Below are positions 50,369 to 58,637 of a DNA stretch of 64,000 nt, piece by piece (position 1 is the stretch's first letter; each line of letters starts with the position of its first letter). The notes beneath the pieces were generated by a model. It was given only the letters and a program-made list of their open reading frames with translations, was not told the origin of the DNA and ran no database searches. Source of the stretch: Dehalococcoidia bacterium (lineage in GTDB: Bacteria; Chloroflexota; Dehalococcoidia; DSTF01; JACRBR01); assembly GCA_021731085.1 (NCBI GenBank), contig JAKFYB010000019.1, forward strand, positions 62,001-126,000, in the 5' to 3' direction. The position numbers were made by a program, and so were the translations under genes.

Positions 50369-52036
50369 ATGCAACCCGACGAGCGCGAACGAGCCGAACA
50401 GCTTCGCCGTGAGTACGACGACGCTGTCGCGAGCAACGGCCGTGAGGCGCCCGGCCCCTTCACGACCGTATCCGGCCGCCCGATCGACCGCCTGTACGAC
50501 CCCACCGACCTGCCTGACCACGATTACGAGCGCGACATCAACACGCCCGGGTCGTACCCGTACACGCGCGGGGTCCATCGCACCGGCTACCGCGGCAAGC
50601 CGTGGACGATTCGCATGTTCAGCGGCTTCGGCAGCGTCGAAGAGACGAACCGGCGCTACCGCGAGCTACTCGCCGCGGGCAACAACGGTCTCTCGATCGC
50701 CTTCGACATGCCGACCCTCATGGGCTATGACCACGACGACCCATGGTCACAGGGCGAATTCGGCAGTGGCGGCGTTGCGGTCGATTCGCTCGCCGATATG
50801 CGGCTGCTCTTCGACGGTCTTCCGCTCGACAAGCTGACGACGTCGATGACCATCAATGGTCCCGCGCCCATCCTGTTGGCGATGCTTGTAGCCGTCGCGG
50901 AGGAGCAGGGCGTGCCGCGCGCGCAGCTCTCGGGCACGCTCCAGAACGACATCCTCAAGGAGTTCATCGCCCAAAACGAGTTCATCTACCCGCCGCAGCA
51001 CTCGATGCGCCTCGTGGTCGACTCCATCGCGTACTGCGCGGCCGAGATGCCGCAGTGGAACCCCGTGAGCGTCAGCGGTTATCACATCCGCGAGGCAGGA
51101 GCGACGGCGGCGCAAGAACTCGCGTTCACACTGGCGAACGGCATGGAGTATGTGCGGCAGTCGATCGCGCGAGGGCTCGATGTCGATACGTTCGCGTCCC
51201 GCATAAGTTTCTTCTTCAACTGCCACAACGACTTCTTCGAGGAGATCGCAAAGTTCCGTGCAGCCCGCCGGATCTGGGCACGTGCGATGCGCGAGCAGTT
51301 CGGCGCAAAGCAGGAGCGTTCGTGGCTCATGCGCTTTCACGCGCAGACGTCCGGCGTCTCGCTGACAGCGCAGCAGCCGGAGGTGAACCTCGTGCGCGTC
51401 GCGCTGCAGGCGATGGCGGCCGTGCTCGGCGGCACCCAGTCCTTGCACACGGACTCGATGGACGAGGCGCTCGCGCTGCCGAGCGAGAAAGCGGCGACGC
51501 TCGCCCTGCGCACGCAACAGGTGATCCTGCACGAGAGCGGCGCTATCAACACCGTCGACCCGCTTGGCGGATCCTGGTTCATCGAGAAACTGACCAACGA
51601 CATCGAGGCAGACGCGCTTGCATACTTCGAACGCATCCAAAAGCTTGGTGGTGTGATCCCCGCGATCGAGAGCGGCTTCTTCCACGGCGAGATCCTCGAA
51701 GCATCACAGCGCTACCAGCGCGAGGTCGAGCGAGGTGATCGGATTGTCGTGGGCGTGAACGCGTACCAGGGCGATGGCCTGAACGACGTGCCTATCCTGA
51801 AGATGGACATCGAAGGCCGAGAGCGGCACATGGCGCGCCTTGCCGCGTGGAAGGCGGATCGCGACCAGAACGCGTGCGACAACGCACTGCGCCGCCTCGA
51901 CGCAGCCAGCCGCACGCCCACCGAGAACACCATGCCGTACATCATCGACGCCGTGAAAGCCGGCGCAACGGTCGGAGACGTCTGCGGCGTCTGGCGCGCC
52001 GTCTTCGGCGAGTACCGCGAAGTGATGGCGGTCTAG
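50369..52036 (+). CDS. methylmalonyl-CoA mutase, large (alpha) subunit
   Basis: 555 residues, the length of the catalytic chain without a B12-binding domain. [59 protein letters not shown] is the CoA-ester TIM-barrel signature. [23 protein letters not shown] and [26 protein letters not shown] follow. It converts (R)-methylmalonyl-CoA to succinyl-CoA with a separate cobalamin-binding small subunit that is not in this window. The start ATG has a GGAG 10 bases upstream. The downstream cyclase gene is 24 bases away. Confidence 0.93.
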   Translation: MQPDERERAEQLRREYDDAVASNGREAPGPFTTVSGRPIDRLYDPTDLPDHDYERDINTPGSYPYTRGVHRTGYRGKPWTIRMFSGFGSVEETNRRYRELLAAGNNGLSIAFDMPTLMGYDHDDPWSQGEFGSGGVAVDSLADMRLLFDGLPLDKLTTSMTINGPAPILLAMLVAVAEEQGVPRAQLSGTLQNDILKEFIAQNEFIYPPQHSMRLVVDSIAYCAAEMPQWNPVSVSGYHIREAGATAAQELAFTLANGMEYVRQSIARGLDVDTFASRISFFFNCHNDFFEEIAKFRAARRIWARAMREQFGAKQERSWLMRFHAQTSGVSLTAQQPEVNLVRVALQAMAAVLGGTQSLHTDSMDEALALPSEKAATLALRTQQVILHESGAINTVDPLGGSWFIEKLTNDIEADALAYFERIQKLGGVIPAIESGFFHGEILEASQRYQREVERGDRIVVGVNAYQGDGLNDVPILKMDIEGRERHMARLAAWKADRDQNACDNALRRLDAASRTPTENTMPYIIDAVKAGATVGDVCGVWRAVFGEYREVMAV

Positions 52037-52060
52037 GCGACCGCGATCCAGGAGGCGCGC

Positions 52061-52684
52061 GTGGAGATCATCGACATATCCGTGGCGATCCAGCCGGGTA
52101 TGATCGTCTATCCAGGCGACCCTGACGTCTACCTCGAGCGCGTCAAGAGCATCGCCAGCGGCGCATCAGCGAACATCAGCCGCCTCGACTTCGGCGTCCA
52201 TACCGGCACGCACATCGATGCGCCGGGGCACTTCATCGACGGCGCGCGAGGCGCGGAAACGCTCGCGCTCGATGCCCTCATCGGTCCGGTCGTCGTGGTC
52301 GACGCGACGGCCGCGACGGATCACATCGACGCCATTGCGCTCGAAGCACTGAAGATCCCGGCCGAGCGCGTGATTTTCAAGACGACGAACTCAGCGCTGT
52401 GGGACAAAGATGCGTTCTCCGCCGACTTCATCGCGCTAACCGGCGATGCGGCGGCGGCGCTCGTCGCGCGCGGCGTGCGGCTCGTCGGCATCGACTATCT
52501 GTCGATCGGCCCGAAAGGCAACGGCGTCGCGACACACGTCGCGCTGCTCGAAGCAGGCGTCGTCATTCTCGAAGGGCTCGACCTGCGCGGCGTGGAGCCG
52601 GGCGTGTACGAACTCGCCTGCCTGCCGTTGAAGATCGTCGGTAGCGACGGTGCGCCGTGCCGGGCCGTCCTGATCAGGAGGTGA
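52061..52684 (+). CDS. cyclase family protein (kynurenine formamidase-like)
   Basis: 207 residues. The signature HTGTHIDAPGHF, preceded by ISVAIQPGMIVYPGDP, gives the zinc-binding residues. IGIDYLSIGPK-type sequence (VGIDYLSIGPKGNG) and ETLALDALIG follow the same pattern as the Mn/Zn-dependent cyclase family (PF04199). Members hydrolyse N-formylkynurenine, isatin or other cyclic amides. The tryptophan-pathway role is not supported by neighbours. GTG start with AGGAGGC upstream. Co-directional with the mutase and the ferredoxin gene. Confidence 0.88.
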   Translation: MEIIDISVAIQPGMIVYPGDPDVYLERVKSIASGASANISRLDFGVHTGTHIDAPGHFIDGARGAETLALDALIGPVVVVDATAATDHIDAIALEALKIPAERVIFKTTNSALWDKDAFSADFIALTGDAAAALVARGVRLVGIDYLSIGPKGNGVATHVALLEAGVVILEGLDLRGVEPGVYELACLPLKIVGSDGAPCRAVLIRR

Positions 52685-52687
52685 CTC

Positions 52688-53104
52688 ATGGCGAGACGCG
52701 TTTATTCGTCAGACAAGATCAACGTGTCGTTCGATTCAGCACTCTGCATCCATACAGCGAACTGCCTCCGCGGACTGCCTCAGGTCTTCGATCTCGACGC
52801 GAAGCCCTGGATCTCGCCGGATACTGCCAGCCCCGAGGATGTCGCCGAGGTCGTCGAGCGTTGCCCTAGCGGCGCGCTGCAGTACGAACGTCTCGATGGC
52901 GGGCCGCAGGAACAGCCGGAAGCGGAGCCGCTGATTTACGCGACGCAGAACGGCCCGCTGATGGTGCGCGGCGATGTGAAGCTCCTAGACGCAGATGGCA
53001 ACGTGAAGTCGGATGGCCACAGGATGACCCTGTGCCGTTGCGGCGAGTCGTCGAACAAGCCGTTTTGCGATAGCACGCACCGGAAGAACGGATTTGAAGG
53101 CTAG
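52688..53104 (+). CDS. mono-cluster ferredoxin-like domain fused to CDGSH iron-sulfur domain
   Basis: 138 residues. The N-terminal half (CIHTANCLRGLPQVFDLDAKPWI, then ERCPSGALQYER) is a Fer4_19-type single-cluster domain with three visible cysteines. The C-terminal half ends CRCGESSNKPFCDSTHRKNGF, a CDGSH [2Fe-2S] motif (C-x-C, C-D-x-x-H). Such fusions are annotated as (4Fe-4S) mono-cluster domain proteins and are proposed redox or cluster-transfer proteins. AGGAGGTGACTC places an ideal ribosome binding site, which also includes the previous stop codon. Confidence 0.88.
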   Translation: MARRVYSSDKINVSFDSALCIHTANCLRGLPQVFDLDAKPWISPDTASPEDVAEVVERCPSGALQYERLDGGPQEQPEAEPLIYATQNGPLMVRGDVKLLDADGNVKSDGHRMTLCRCGESSNKPFCDSTHRKNGFEG

Positions 53105-53166
53105 CCGCAGTTCGCTCGACCGAACTCAGCACGCAACGCCGCGACTGATCGCCGTACGATGATTCG

Positions 53167-53184
53167 GCGGAGCTGAAGCTCCGC
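53167..53184. terminator. hairpin between convergent genes
   Basis: Perfect 7-bp stem GCGGAGC / GCTCCGC with loop TGAA, followed by TAGTAC. It could end transcription from both sides, or be a dispersed palindrome; there is no U-tract. Confidence 0.4.
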
Positions 53185-53211
53185 TAGTACATGCATCTGG
53201 GAAGTCGATCG

Positions 53212-55134
53212 TCAGAGCCAGACGTAGTCGTTGGGGTTGGGCTCGCGCGTCTGGTGCCAGTATTCGATGAGGTCGAAGGGCCAGTTCTGCGTGACGCGGC
53301 CCTTGTCGTTCTTGTACCAGGCGTTCACCTTCGAGAATCCCCACGCCATCTGCCGGTTGCCTGCGTCGATGCGCTCGTTGTACGCGTCATGCACTTCGGT
53401 CTTGCAGTCCATCGCGCGGTGGCCATCTTCGATTAGCATGCGCAAGCAGCCCATCACGTACTGCACTTCGCATTCGCTGAAGTAGATGATGCTGCCGTTG
53501 ACGACGATGTTCGTGTTGGGGCCGTAGAGCATGTAGAAGTTCGGAAAATTTGGCACCGTGATGCCCATGTACGCGCGGGCGTCGCCGTCCCACTGCTCGT
53601 TGAGGTCGATGCCGCCGCGACCGACGACCTTCATCGGCGTCAGGAAGCGCGACGCGAGGAATCCCGTTCCGTAGATGATGACATCGGCCTTGTGCTCTGC
53701 GCCGTCCGTCGTAGTCACACCGTCGGCCGTAACCTTTTCGATGGGCTCGGTCACGAGATGGACGTGCGGTTGCTTCATCGTCGCGGCATAGACGCCGTTT
53801 TCGATCACCATGCGCTTCGACGCGACCGGGTAGTGCGGCACGACCTTCGCCGCGAGATCGGGGCGGTCGGCGTACTGCGCCTGCAGGTACATCGTGAGCA
53901 GCGCGCGGATCTGGTCGTTCGGCTCGCTGATCGAGGTTTCGCTCGCGTCCCAATTTGGGTCGACCTTCGCCGCGGCGAGCAGGCCGTCGCCCGTCGTCCA
54001 GAAGGAGTAGAAGCGGTACCAGTGCAGGTAGTGCGGGATGTGCTGGTAGAGCCAGCTCTGCCCCTCCGGCACCGCATCGTGGTAGTTGGGCGCCGGCACG
54101 AACCAGGCGGGTGTGCGCTGGAAGACGGTCAGATCCGCGACTTCCTTCGCGATCTCGGGGATGAACTGCGCCGCGCTCGCTCCTGTGCCGATGACGGCGA
54201 CGCGCTTGCCCTTGATGTCGACTGAATGATCCCACTGAGCTGAGTGGAAGCTGGGGCCTGCGAAGGTGTCCATGCCCGCGATCTCCGGCATGTGCGGACG
54301 ATTGAGTTGGCCGGTCGCGCTGACGACGGCATTCGCGTCGAATGTCTCGGTTCCACCGCCTTCCTTGCGGACGGCCACCTTCCAGACCGCAGCGCCTTCG
54401 TCGAACGTCAGCGATTCGACTTCCGTGTTGAAGCGAATGTTGCCGCCGAGGTCGAACTCGGCCGCAACTTCACGGAAGTAGTCGAGCAGCACGGCCTGCG
54501 GCGAGAAGAAGTTCGGCCAGTCGGTCTTCTGTGCGAAGGAGTAGCTGTAGGACGTGCTGGGCACATCGACTCGCGCGCCCGGATAGGTGTTCTCGAACCA
54601 GGTGCCGCCGACATCGGCGTTCTTCTCGATGATGGTGAACTTCACGCCGGCCTGCTTCAGCCGGATGCCCGCAAGCAAGCCCGACATGCCCGCTCCAATG
54701 ACAACAGCGTGAAATGGCTTTGAGGGATCGGCCTGCCACTGGGGCACGCGCGGGTCACCGTCGGCGGCAAGCTGTTCGAGAAGCATCGGCAGGTAGTCGT
54801 CGGACGCGGCGGAGCCCGTCATCCAGCGGCTGATCGCGCGGGCGTCCTCCTCGATGCTGTGCGGCGTCGGCGTCGCGGTTCCGTCCCGCAGCTTCTTGAT
54901 GGCTTCGAGCGCGATCTCTTTCGCGGCCTGCTGTTGTGCGGCCGTCATCCCGCCCTGCTCGACGCCGATCGTCATGGCACCCTCGGGCGCGCGAAGGTCC
55001 TCGCGTAACAGCGACATGTCGCCGATCGCGTGGGCGAGCGCTGGAATGAGCGCAGGCAGAAATGAGTCATTCAGATAGCGACGTATCGTGTCGTCGTCTT
55101 CGGTGATGGGCAGCGGGTCGTGAACGATTGGCAC
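53212..55134 (-). CDS. flavin-containing monooxygenase (Baeyer-Villiger type)
   Basis: 640 residues. An N-terminal extension of about 140 residues precedes FAD motif GAGMSG (147-152). The sequence NADVGGTWFENTYPGARVDVPS is the characteristic BVMO FAD region, the fingerprint F-x-G-x-x-x-H-x-x-x-W appears as FAGPSFHSAQW, and the NADPH Rossmann motif is IGTGASA. Such enzymes insert oxygen into ketones or oxidise heteroatoms using NADPH and O2. The long N-terminal extension is seen in some cyclic-ketone BVMOs. GTG start with GGAGATTTCGCC upstream. It stands alone. Confidence 0.92.
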   Translation of the reverse strand: MPIVHDPLPITEDDDTIRRYLNDSFLPALIPALAHAIGDMSLLREDLRAPEGAMTIGVEQGGMTAAQQQAAKEIALEAIKKLRDGTATPTPHSIEEDARAISRWMTGSAASDDYLPMLLEQLAADGDPRVPQWQADPSKPFHAVVIGAGMSGLLAGIRLKQAGVKFTIIEKNADVGGTWFENTYPGARVDVPSTSYSYSFAQKTDWPNFFSPQAVLLDYFREVAAEFDLGGNIRFNTEVESLTFDEGAAVWKVAVRKEGGGTETFDANAVVSATGQLNRPHMPEIAGMDTFAGPSFHSAQWDHSVDIKGKRVAVIGTGASAAQFIPEIAKEVADLTVFQRTPAWFVPAPNYHDAVPEGQSWLYQHIPHYLHWYRFYSFWTTGDGLLAAAKVDPNWDASETSISEPNDQIRALLTMYLQAQYADRPDLAAKVVPHYPVASKRMVIENGVYAATMKQPHVHLVTEPIEKVTADGVTTTDGAEHKADVIIYGTGFLASRFLTPMKVVGRGGIDLNEQWDGDARAYMGITVPNFPNFYMLYGPNTNIVVNGSIIYFSECEVQYVMGCLRMLIEDGHRAMDCKTEVHDAYNERIDAGNRQMAWGFSKVNAWYKNDKGRVTQNWPFDLIEYWHQTREPNPNDYVWL

Positions 55135-55285
55135 GGCGAAATCTCCTCAGGTTGGGGCTTCAACGGAAGCCATCCAGAATAGCGACAATCGTAGTTTGAC
55201 GCTCATCATCCTGCGCAAATCGAAGGTGCGTGAGTTATTCAAGGCATGGTTCGTCAAGAGTCGCCCGTGGTTGTACGCTGTCATC

Positions 55286-55639
55286 ATGGCGAAGACAAGA
55301 TTCAAATGGCACCGCCTTCTGGTCAACCCGACGACCCACGTCGAGGCTCAAGACGGCGCTGTCACGACGCTGAAGGTCGATGGCCTGGTCTGCAGCAGCG
55401 TCTGCGCCGTGCGGACGAAACAAGCACTGCTCGAACTCGATGGCGTCGATTCCGTGAAGGTCGATTTCGATACCGGCGTCGCGAGCATCACGGGACGGGC
55501 GCACGATGCGGCCACATACGAGCGCGCCGTCACCGGCGCCGTCGCCGGCAAGCCGGTGCGACGCCTGATCGAGCGCATCGCCCGCCTGCGTCCGGGCGCA
55601 TCTCACGCACGAGGAGCCGACGCGACCCACCAACCCTAA
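55286..55639 (+). CDS. HMA-like heavy-metal-associated domain protein
   Basis: 117 residues. VTTLKVDGLVCSSVCAVRTKQALLELDGVDSVKVDFDTGVASITGRAHDAATYERAVTGA follows the beta-alpha-beta-beta-alpha-beta pattern of HMA metal carriers such as CopZ or MerP. The usual GMxCxxC is changed to GLVCSSVC, so the cysteines have three residues between them. Both an N-terminal extension (KTRFKWHRLL) and a basic C-terminal tail are extra. ATG 55286 is preferred; the frame is open to an upstream ATG at 55196. Metal binding with C-x3-C spacing is uncertain. Confidence 0.7.
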   Translation: MAKTRFKWHRLLVNPTTHVEAQDGAVTTLKVDGLVCSSVCAVRTKQALLELDGVDSVKVDFDTGVASITGRAHDAATYERAVTGAVAGKPVRRLIERIARLRPGASHARGADATHQP

Positions 55640-55657
55640 GCGCCGACGGAGTACTCA

Positions 55658-56404
55658 TTGTCACTACGGTTCCACGAGATCGCCGAGACCAACCATCGCA
55701 TCCTCAATCCATTCACCGAACAGCAGTTGACGCTGCTCGGCGAACTGTGCCGCATCAAACCGGAACATCGTCAGCTCGACCTCTGCAGCGGCAAAGGCGA
55801 GATGCTGGCGCGATGGTCGGAGGCGTACGGGCACTCGGGCATTGGCGTCGACATCAGCAAGGTGTTCCTGGCGGCTGCCGAGGCACGAGCCATCGAACTC
55901 GGCGTGAACGAGCGCATCTCCTATGTGCGCGCGAACGCGGCGACGTATGACATCGAGCGGAACGGCTTCGACATCGCGAGCTGTATCGGCGCGACGTGGA
56001 TCGGTAACGGACTGGTCGGCACGCTGAAGATGATGCGGCCGGGCCTGCGGAACGAGAACAGCCTGCTGCTCGTCGGAGAACCGTTCTGGCGCGACGACCC
56101 GCCGGATGCCGCGTACCAGGCGATCGCCAGTGGCGACCGATCGCTGTTCGTGTCTCTGCCCGAGACGCTTGCGCGCTTTGATGATGCAGAGTTGGAACTC
56201 ATCGAGATGGTGCTGGCGAACGAAGACAGCTGGGATCGATATGTCGCGCCGCAATGGGCTGCGCTCTCCGATTGGCTGCGCGCGAACGCAGACGACCCCG
56301 ACTGGGCCTCGATCCGCGACATGCACGAGGCATCACGCCGCGAGTACTTCGAGTTCACAAGGCGATTCCTTGGCTGGGGCGTGTTCGTACTCCGTCAGCG
56401 ATAA
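55658..56404 (+). CDS. class I SAM-dependent methyltransferase
   Basis: 248 residues. HRQLDLCSGKGEMLARWSE is a motif I variant (D-x-C-S-G-K-G). IGVDISKVFLAAAEARA gives motif II and FDIASCIGATWIGNG motif IV. The N-terminal FHEIAETNHRILNPFTEQQL helps place it with small-molecule methyltransferases. The start is TTG at 55658 with GGAG 7 bases upstream; no ATG or GTG fits better. It follows the HMA-like gene by 18 bases and precedes the endonuclease gene by 70. Confidence 0.8.
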   Translation: MSLRFHEIAETNHRILNPFTEQQLTLLGELCRIKPEHRQLDLCSGKGEMLARWSEAYGHSGIGVDISKVFLAAAEARAIELGVNERISYVRANAATYDIERNGFDIASCIGATWIGNGLVGTLKMMRPGLRNENSLLLVGEPFWRDDPPDAAYQAIASGDRSLFVSLPETLARFDDAELELIEMVLANEDSWDRYVAPQWAALSDWLRANADDPDWASIRDMHEASRREYFEFTRRFLGWGVFVLRQR

Positions 56405-56474
56405 ACAGCCTCACTTCCCCTTTCGGCCGCTGTCTGTGAAGATCGAAGTCGCACGCAGGTGAAAGGACTCAGCG

Positions 56475-57449
56475 ATGAAGATCGGCGCACACATCTCGAC
56501 GGCTGGCGGCGCGCACACCGGCTTCGACCGTGCTCTGGCAATTGGCTCTGAGTGCATGCAGTTCTTTGAGTCTGCGCCGCAGCAGTGGGGCACAGCGAAG
56601 CTCACGGATGAACAGGTGGAGACCTTCCACGAGAAGAAGGCGGAGTCAGGTCTCGACCCCATCTTCATCCATGGCAAGTACCTGATGAACCTTGCCTCCG
56701 CCGACCCCAAGATCTTCAAGACATCACAGAGCACGCTTCGCAGCAGCCTGAACATCGCGGGGCGTCTCGGCGTGCGCGGCGTGATCTTCCATACAGGCAG
56801 CCACAAGGGGCTGAGCTTTGAGGCGGTGTTCGAGCAGATCTGCCGCGCGGCCACGGAGGTACTCGCGGAGACGCCACCCGAAACGCTGATGATCTTCGAG
56901 AACGCCGCCGGCCAGCAGGGCACCATCGGATCGAAGTTCAGCGAGCTAGGACAGATGCTGCGGCAGATCGACAATCCACGCGCACGTGTCTGCATCGACA
57001 CCTGTCACGCCTTCGCCGCTGGCTACGACTTGAGTTCGGCCGATGGCGTGGCCGGCGTGTTCGAGGAACTGGAACGCGAGGTCGGCACAGCCAACATCGC
57101 GGCCATGCACTGCAACGACTCGAAGGGTGCGTTGGGCTCCGGCCGCGACCTGCACGAAAACATCGGCGAGGGGCATATCGGCCGCGACGGCTTCATGGCG
57201 CTGCTCGCGCGGCCTGAGCTTGCGGACGTCCCGCTGCTACTTGAAGTGCCGGGCTACAAAATCGATGGCGCAGGCAAGGGGCCGGACAAGCCGAACATCG
57301 ACCTCGTAAAGGCGATTCGCGCGGCTGCGGCGAGTGGTGGCCCTACGCCGCCTTCGCCGGGCATCGCGATGCCTGTCGCAGTGAAGAAGGTGGCTGCTAA
57401 GAAGGCGGCACCGGCCAAAGAGGCTGCCGCGAAGAAACCTGCACCGTAG
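56475..57449 (+). CDS. nfo: deoxyribonuclease IV (endonuclease IV), with Lys/Ala tail
   Basis: 324 residues; typical members are about 280-300. KIGAHISTAGG opens the TIM barrel. FIHGKYLMNLAS, GVIFHTGSHKG, IFENAAGQQGTIGS, VCIDTCHAFAAGYDL, MHCNDSKGALGSGRDLHENIGEGHIG and LLLEVPG carry the three-zinc ligands of AP endonuclease family 2. It cleaves 5' to abasic sites in base-excision repair. The last 30 residues (VAVKKVAAKKAAPAKEAAAKKPAP) are a lysine/alanine/proline histone H1-like tail, a likely non-specific DNA tether. GAAAGGAC precedes the ATG. Confidence 0.93.
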   Translation: MKIGAHISTAGGAHTGFDRALAIGSECMQFFESAPQQWGTAKLTDEQVETFHEKKAESGLDPIFIHGKYLMNLASADPKIFKTSQSTLRSSLNIAGRLGVRGVIFHTGSHKGLSFEAVFEQICRAATEVLAETPPETLMIFENAAGQQGTIGSKFSELGQMLRQIDNPRARVCIDTCHAFAAGYDLSSADGVAGVFEELEREVGTANIAAMHCNDSKGALGSGRDLHENIGEGHIGRDGFMALLARPELADVPLLLEVPGYKIDGAGKGPDKPNIDLVKAIRAAAASGGPTPPSPGIAMPVAVKKVAAKKAAPAKEAAAKKPAP

Positions 57450-57510
57450 TTGAGCGGCGACCTTTGGCGACGCCGGAGTCGCTGTCGCAACGAACAGCGA
57501 GGCGGCCGGC

Positions 57511-57550
57511 GTAGATTCTTCGTCCTTCCAGGAAGTACTCAGAATGACAG
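57511..57550. repeat. probable dispersed intergenic repeat
   Basis: GTAGATTCTTCG, a short variable middle and CTCAGAATGACAG resemble a motif often scattered between genes in bacterial genomes. It lies between the convergent nfo and LysR genes. Its copy number cannot be judged from one window. Confidence 0.3.
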
Positions 57551-57559
57551 CTTCGGGGT

Positions 57560-58480
57560 CTACGCTACGCCGGCGAGCGCGCCGTCGGGGATGGCGACGT
57601 TGTAAGCGTCGGAGAGCTGCGTGAAGAACGCGAGGACGGCACGAGTGTGCTTGCGGTTCTTGCGGAAGATGAGCGAGATCTGACGTCGTGGCATCGAGGC
57701 GTTGCTGATCGCGACGGCGGCCAACGTCCCCTGCTCGAACTCGCGTTCGGTCGAGACCTTCGGCACCATGGCGACGCCCAGACCCTCTTCGACCATCTTC
57801 TTCGTCGCCTCGATCGTGTCCAGTTCCATCAGCGTGTGCGGGACGATGCCGTGCTGGCGAAAGACGCCCTGGATGAGCTGGTTGTAGCTGCTGTCCTTGT
57901 CGTAGAGGATGAGCGGCTCGCGGCCTACTTCCTCGATCGTCGCTGAACGCGCGCGGGCCAGCTTGTGTCCCGGCGACGCAACGAGAACGAGGTCGTCTTC
58001 GTACAGCGGCACCGTCACGACCTCCGGATGGTGCACGGTGCGTTCGAGCGCGGCATGCACGTCGTCGCCAAGCACCATCTGCAGCACCTGCTCGGAGCGC
58101 CCGGTGCTGACGCTCACTTCGACGCCGGGATACGTCGTGCAATACATGCGGAGGATGCGCGGGAGGACGTACGTGCTCACGGTCATCGCCGCGCCGAGCT
58201 TCAGCGCGCCGATGTCGAGGTTGCGCATGCCTTCGATCGCGTCGCGTCCCTCTTGCAGCGCTTTGAGCGCGCGACGGGCGTACGGCAAAAACGCCGTGCC
58301 CATTTCCGTAAGCCGCACACCGCGGCCGTTACGCTCGAACAGCGCCTCGCCGAGATCGCGTTCGAGCGACTGGATGCGTGCCGTTACGGAAGGTTGCGTA
58401 AGGAACAGCGAATCCGCCGCCTTGCTGAAGGAGCGGTGCTGGGCGACCTGTACAAATGCCTCGACTTGCCCGAGGTCCAA
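57560..58480 (-). CDS. LysR family transcriptional regulator
   Basis: 306 residues, standard length. The N-terminal winged helix (GQVEAFVQVAQHRSFSKAADSLFLTQPSVTARIQSLERDLGEALFERNGRGVRLT) is clear. The effector domain follows from about residue 90 (KLGAAMTVSTYVLPRILRMY). The start is a TTG with GAGGCACC upstream. It diverges from aspS by about 155 bases; LysR proteins usually control a divergent gene, but aspS is an unlikely target. The ligand is unknown. Confidence 0.92.
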   Translation of the reverse strand: MDLGQVEAFVQVAQHRSFSKAADSLFLTQPSVTARIQSLERDLGEALFERNGRGVRLTEMGTAFLPYARRALKALQEGRDAIEGMRNLDIGALKLGAAMTVSTYVLPRILRMYCTTYPGVEVSVSTGRSEQVLQMVLGDDVHAALERTVHHPEVVTVPLYEDDLVLVASPGHKLARARSATIEEVGREPLILYDKDSSYNQLIQGVFRQHGIVPHTLMELDTIEATKKMVEEGLGVAMVPKVSTEREFEQGTLAAVAISNASMPRRQISLIFRKNRKHTRAVLAFFTQLSDAYNVAIPDGALAGVA

Positions 58481-58637
58481 GAAGGTGCCTCACGTCTGGG
58501 CAGAAGCCCCGGAATGACGGCGCGGCCGGCGCCGGTTATTGATCGCGTCTATGAGAGTCGTAGTTTGGCACCGCTAGCGGTCGATTGCAAGAGGATGCGC
58601 TAGACTGCCCGAAATCCACGATCTGGCAGGAGTAGTG

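Noticed and set aside
55196-55285. N-terminal extension of the HMA-like protein
   Set aside because: The added 30 residues are unlike the family; the ATG at 55286 directly precedes the domain.
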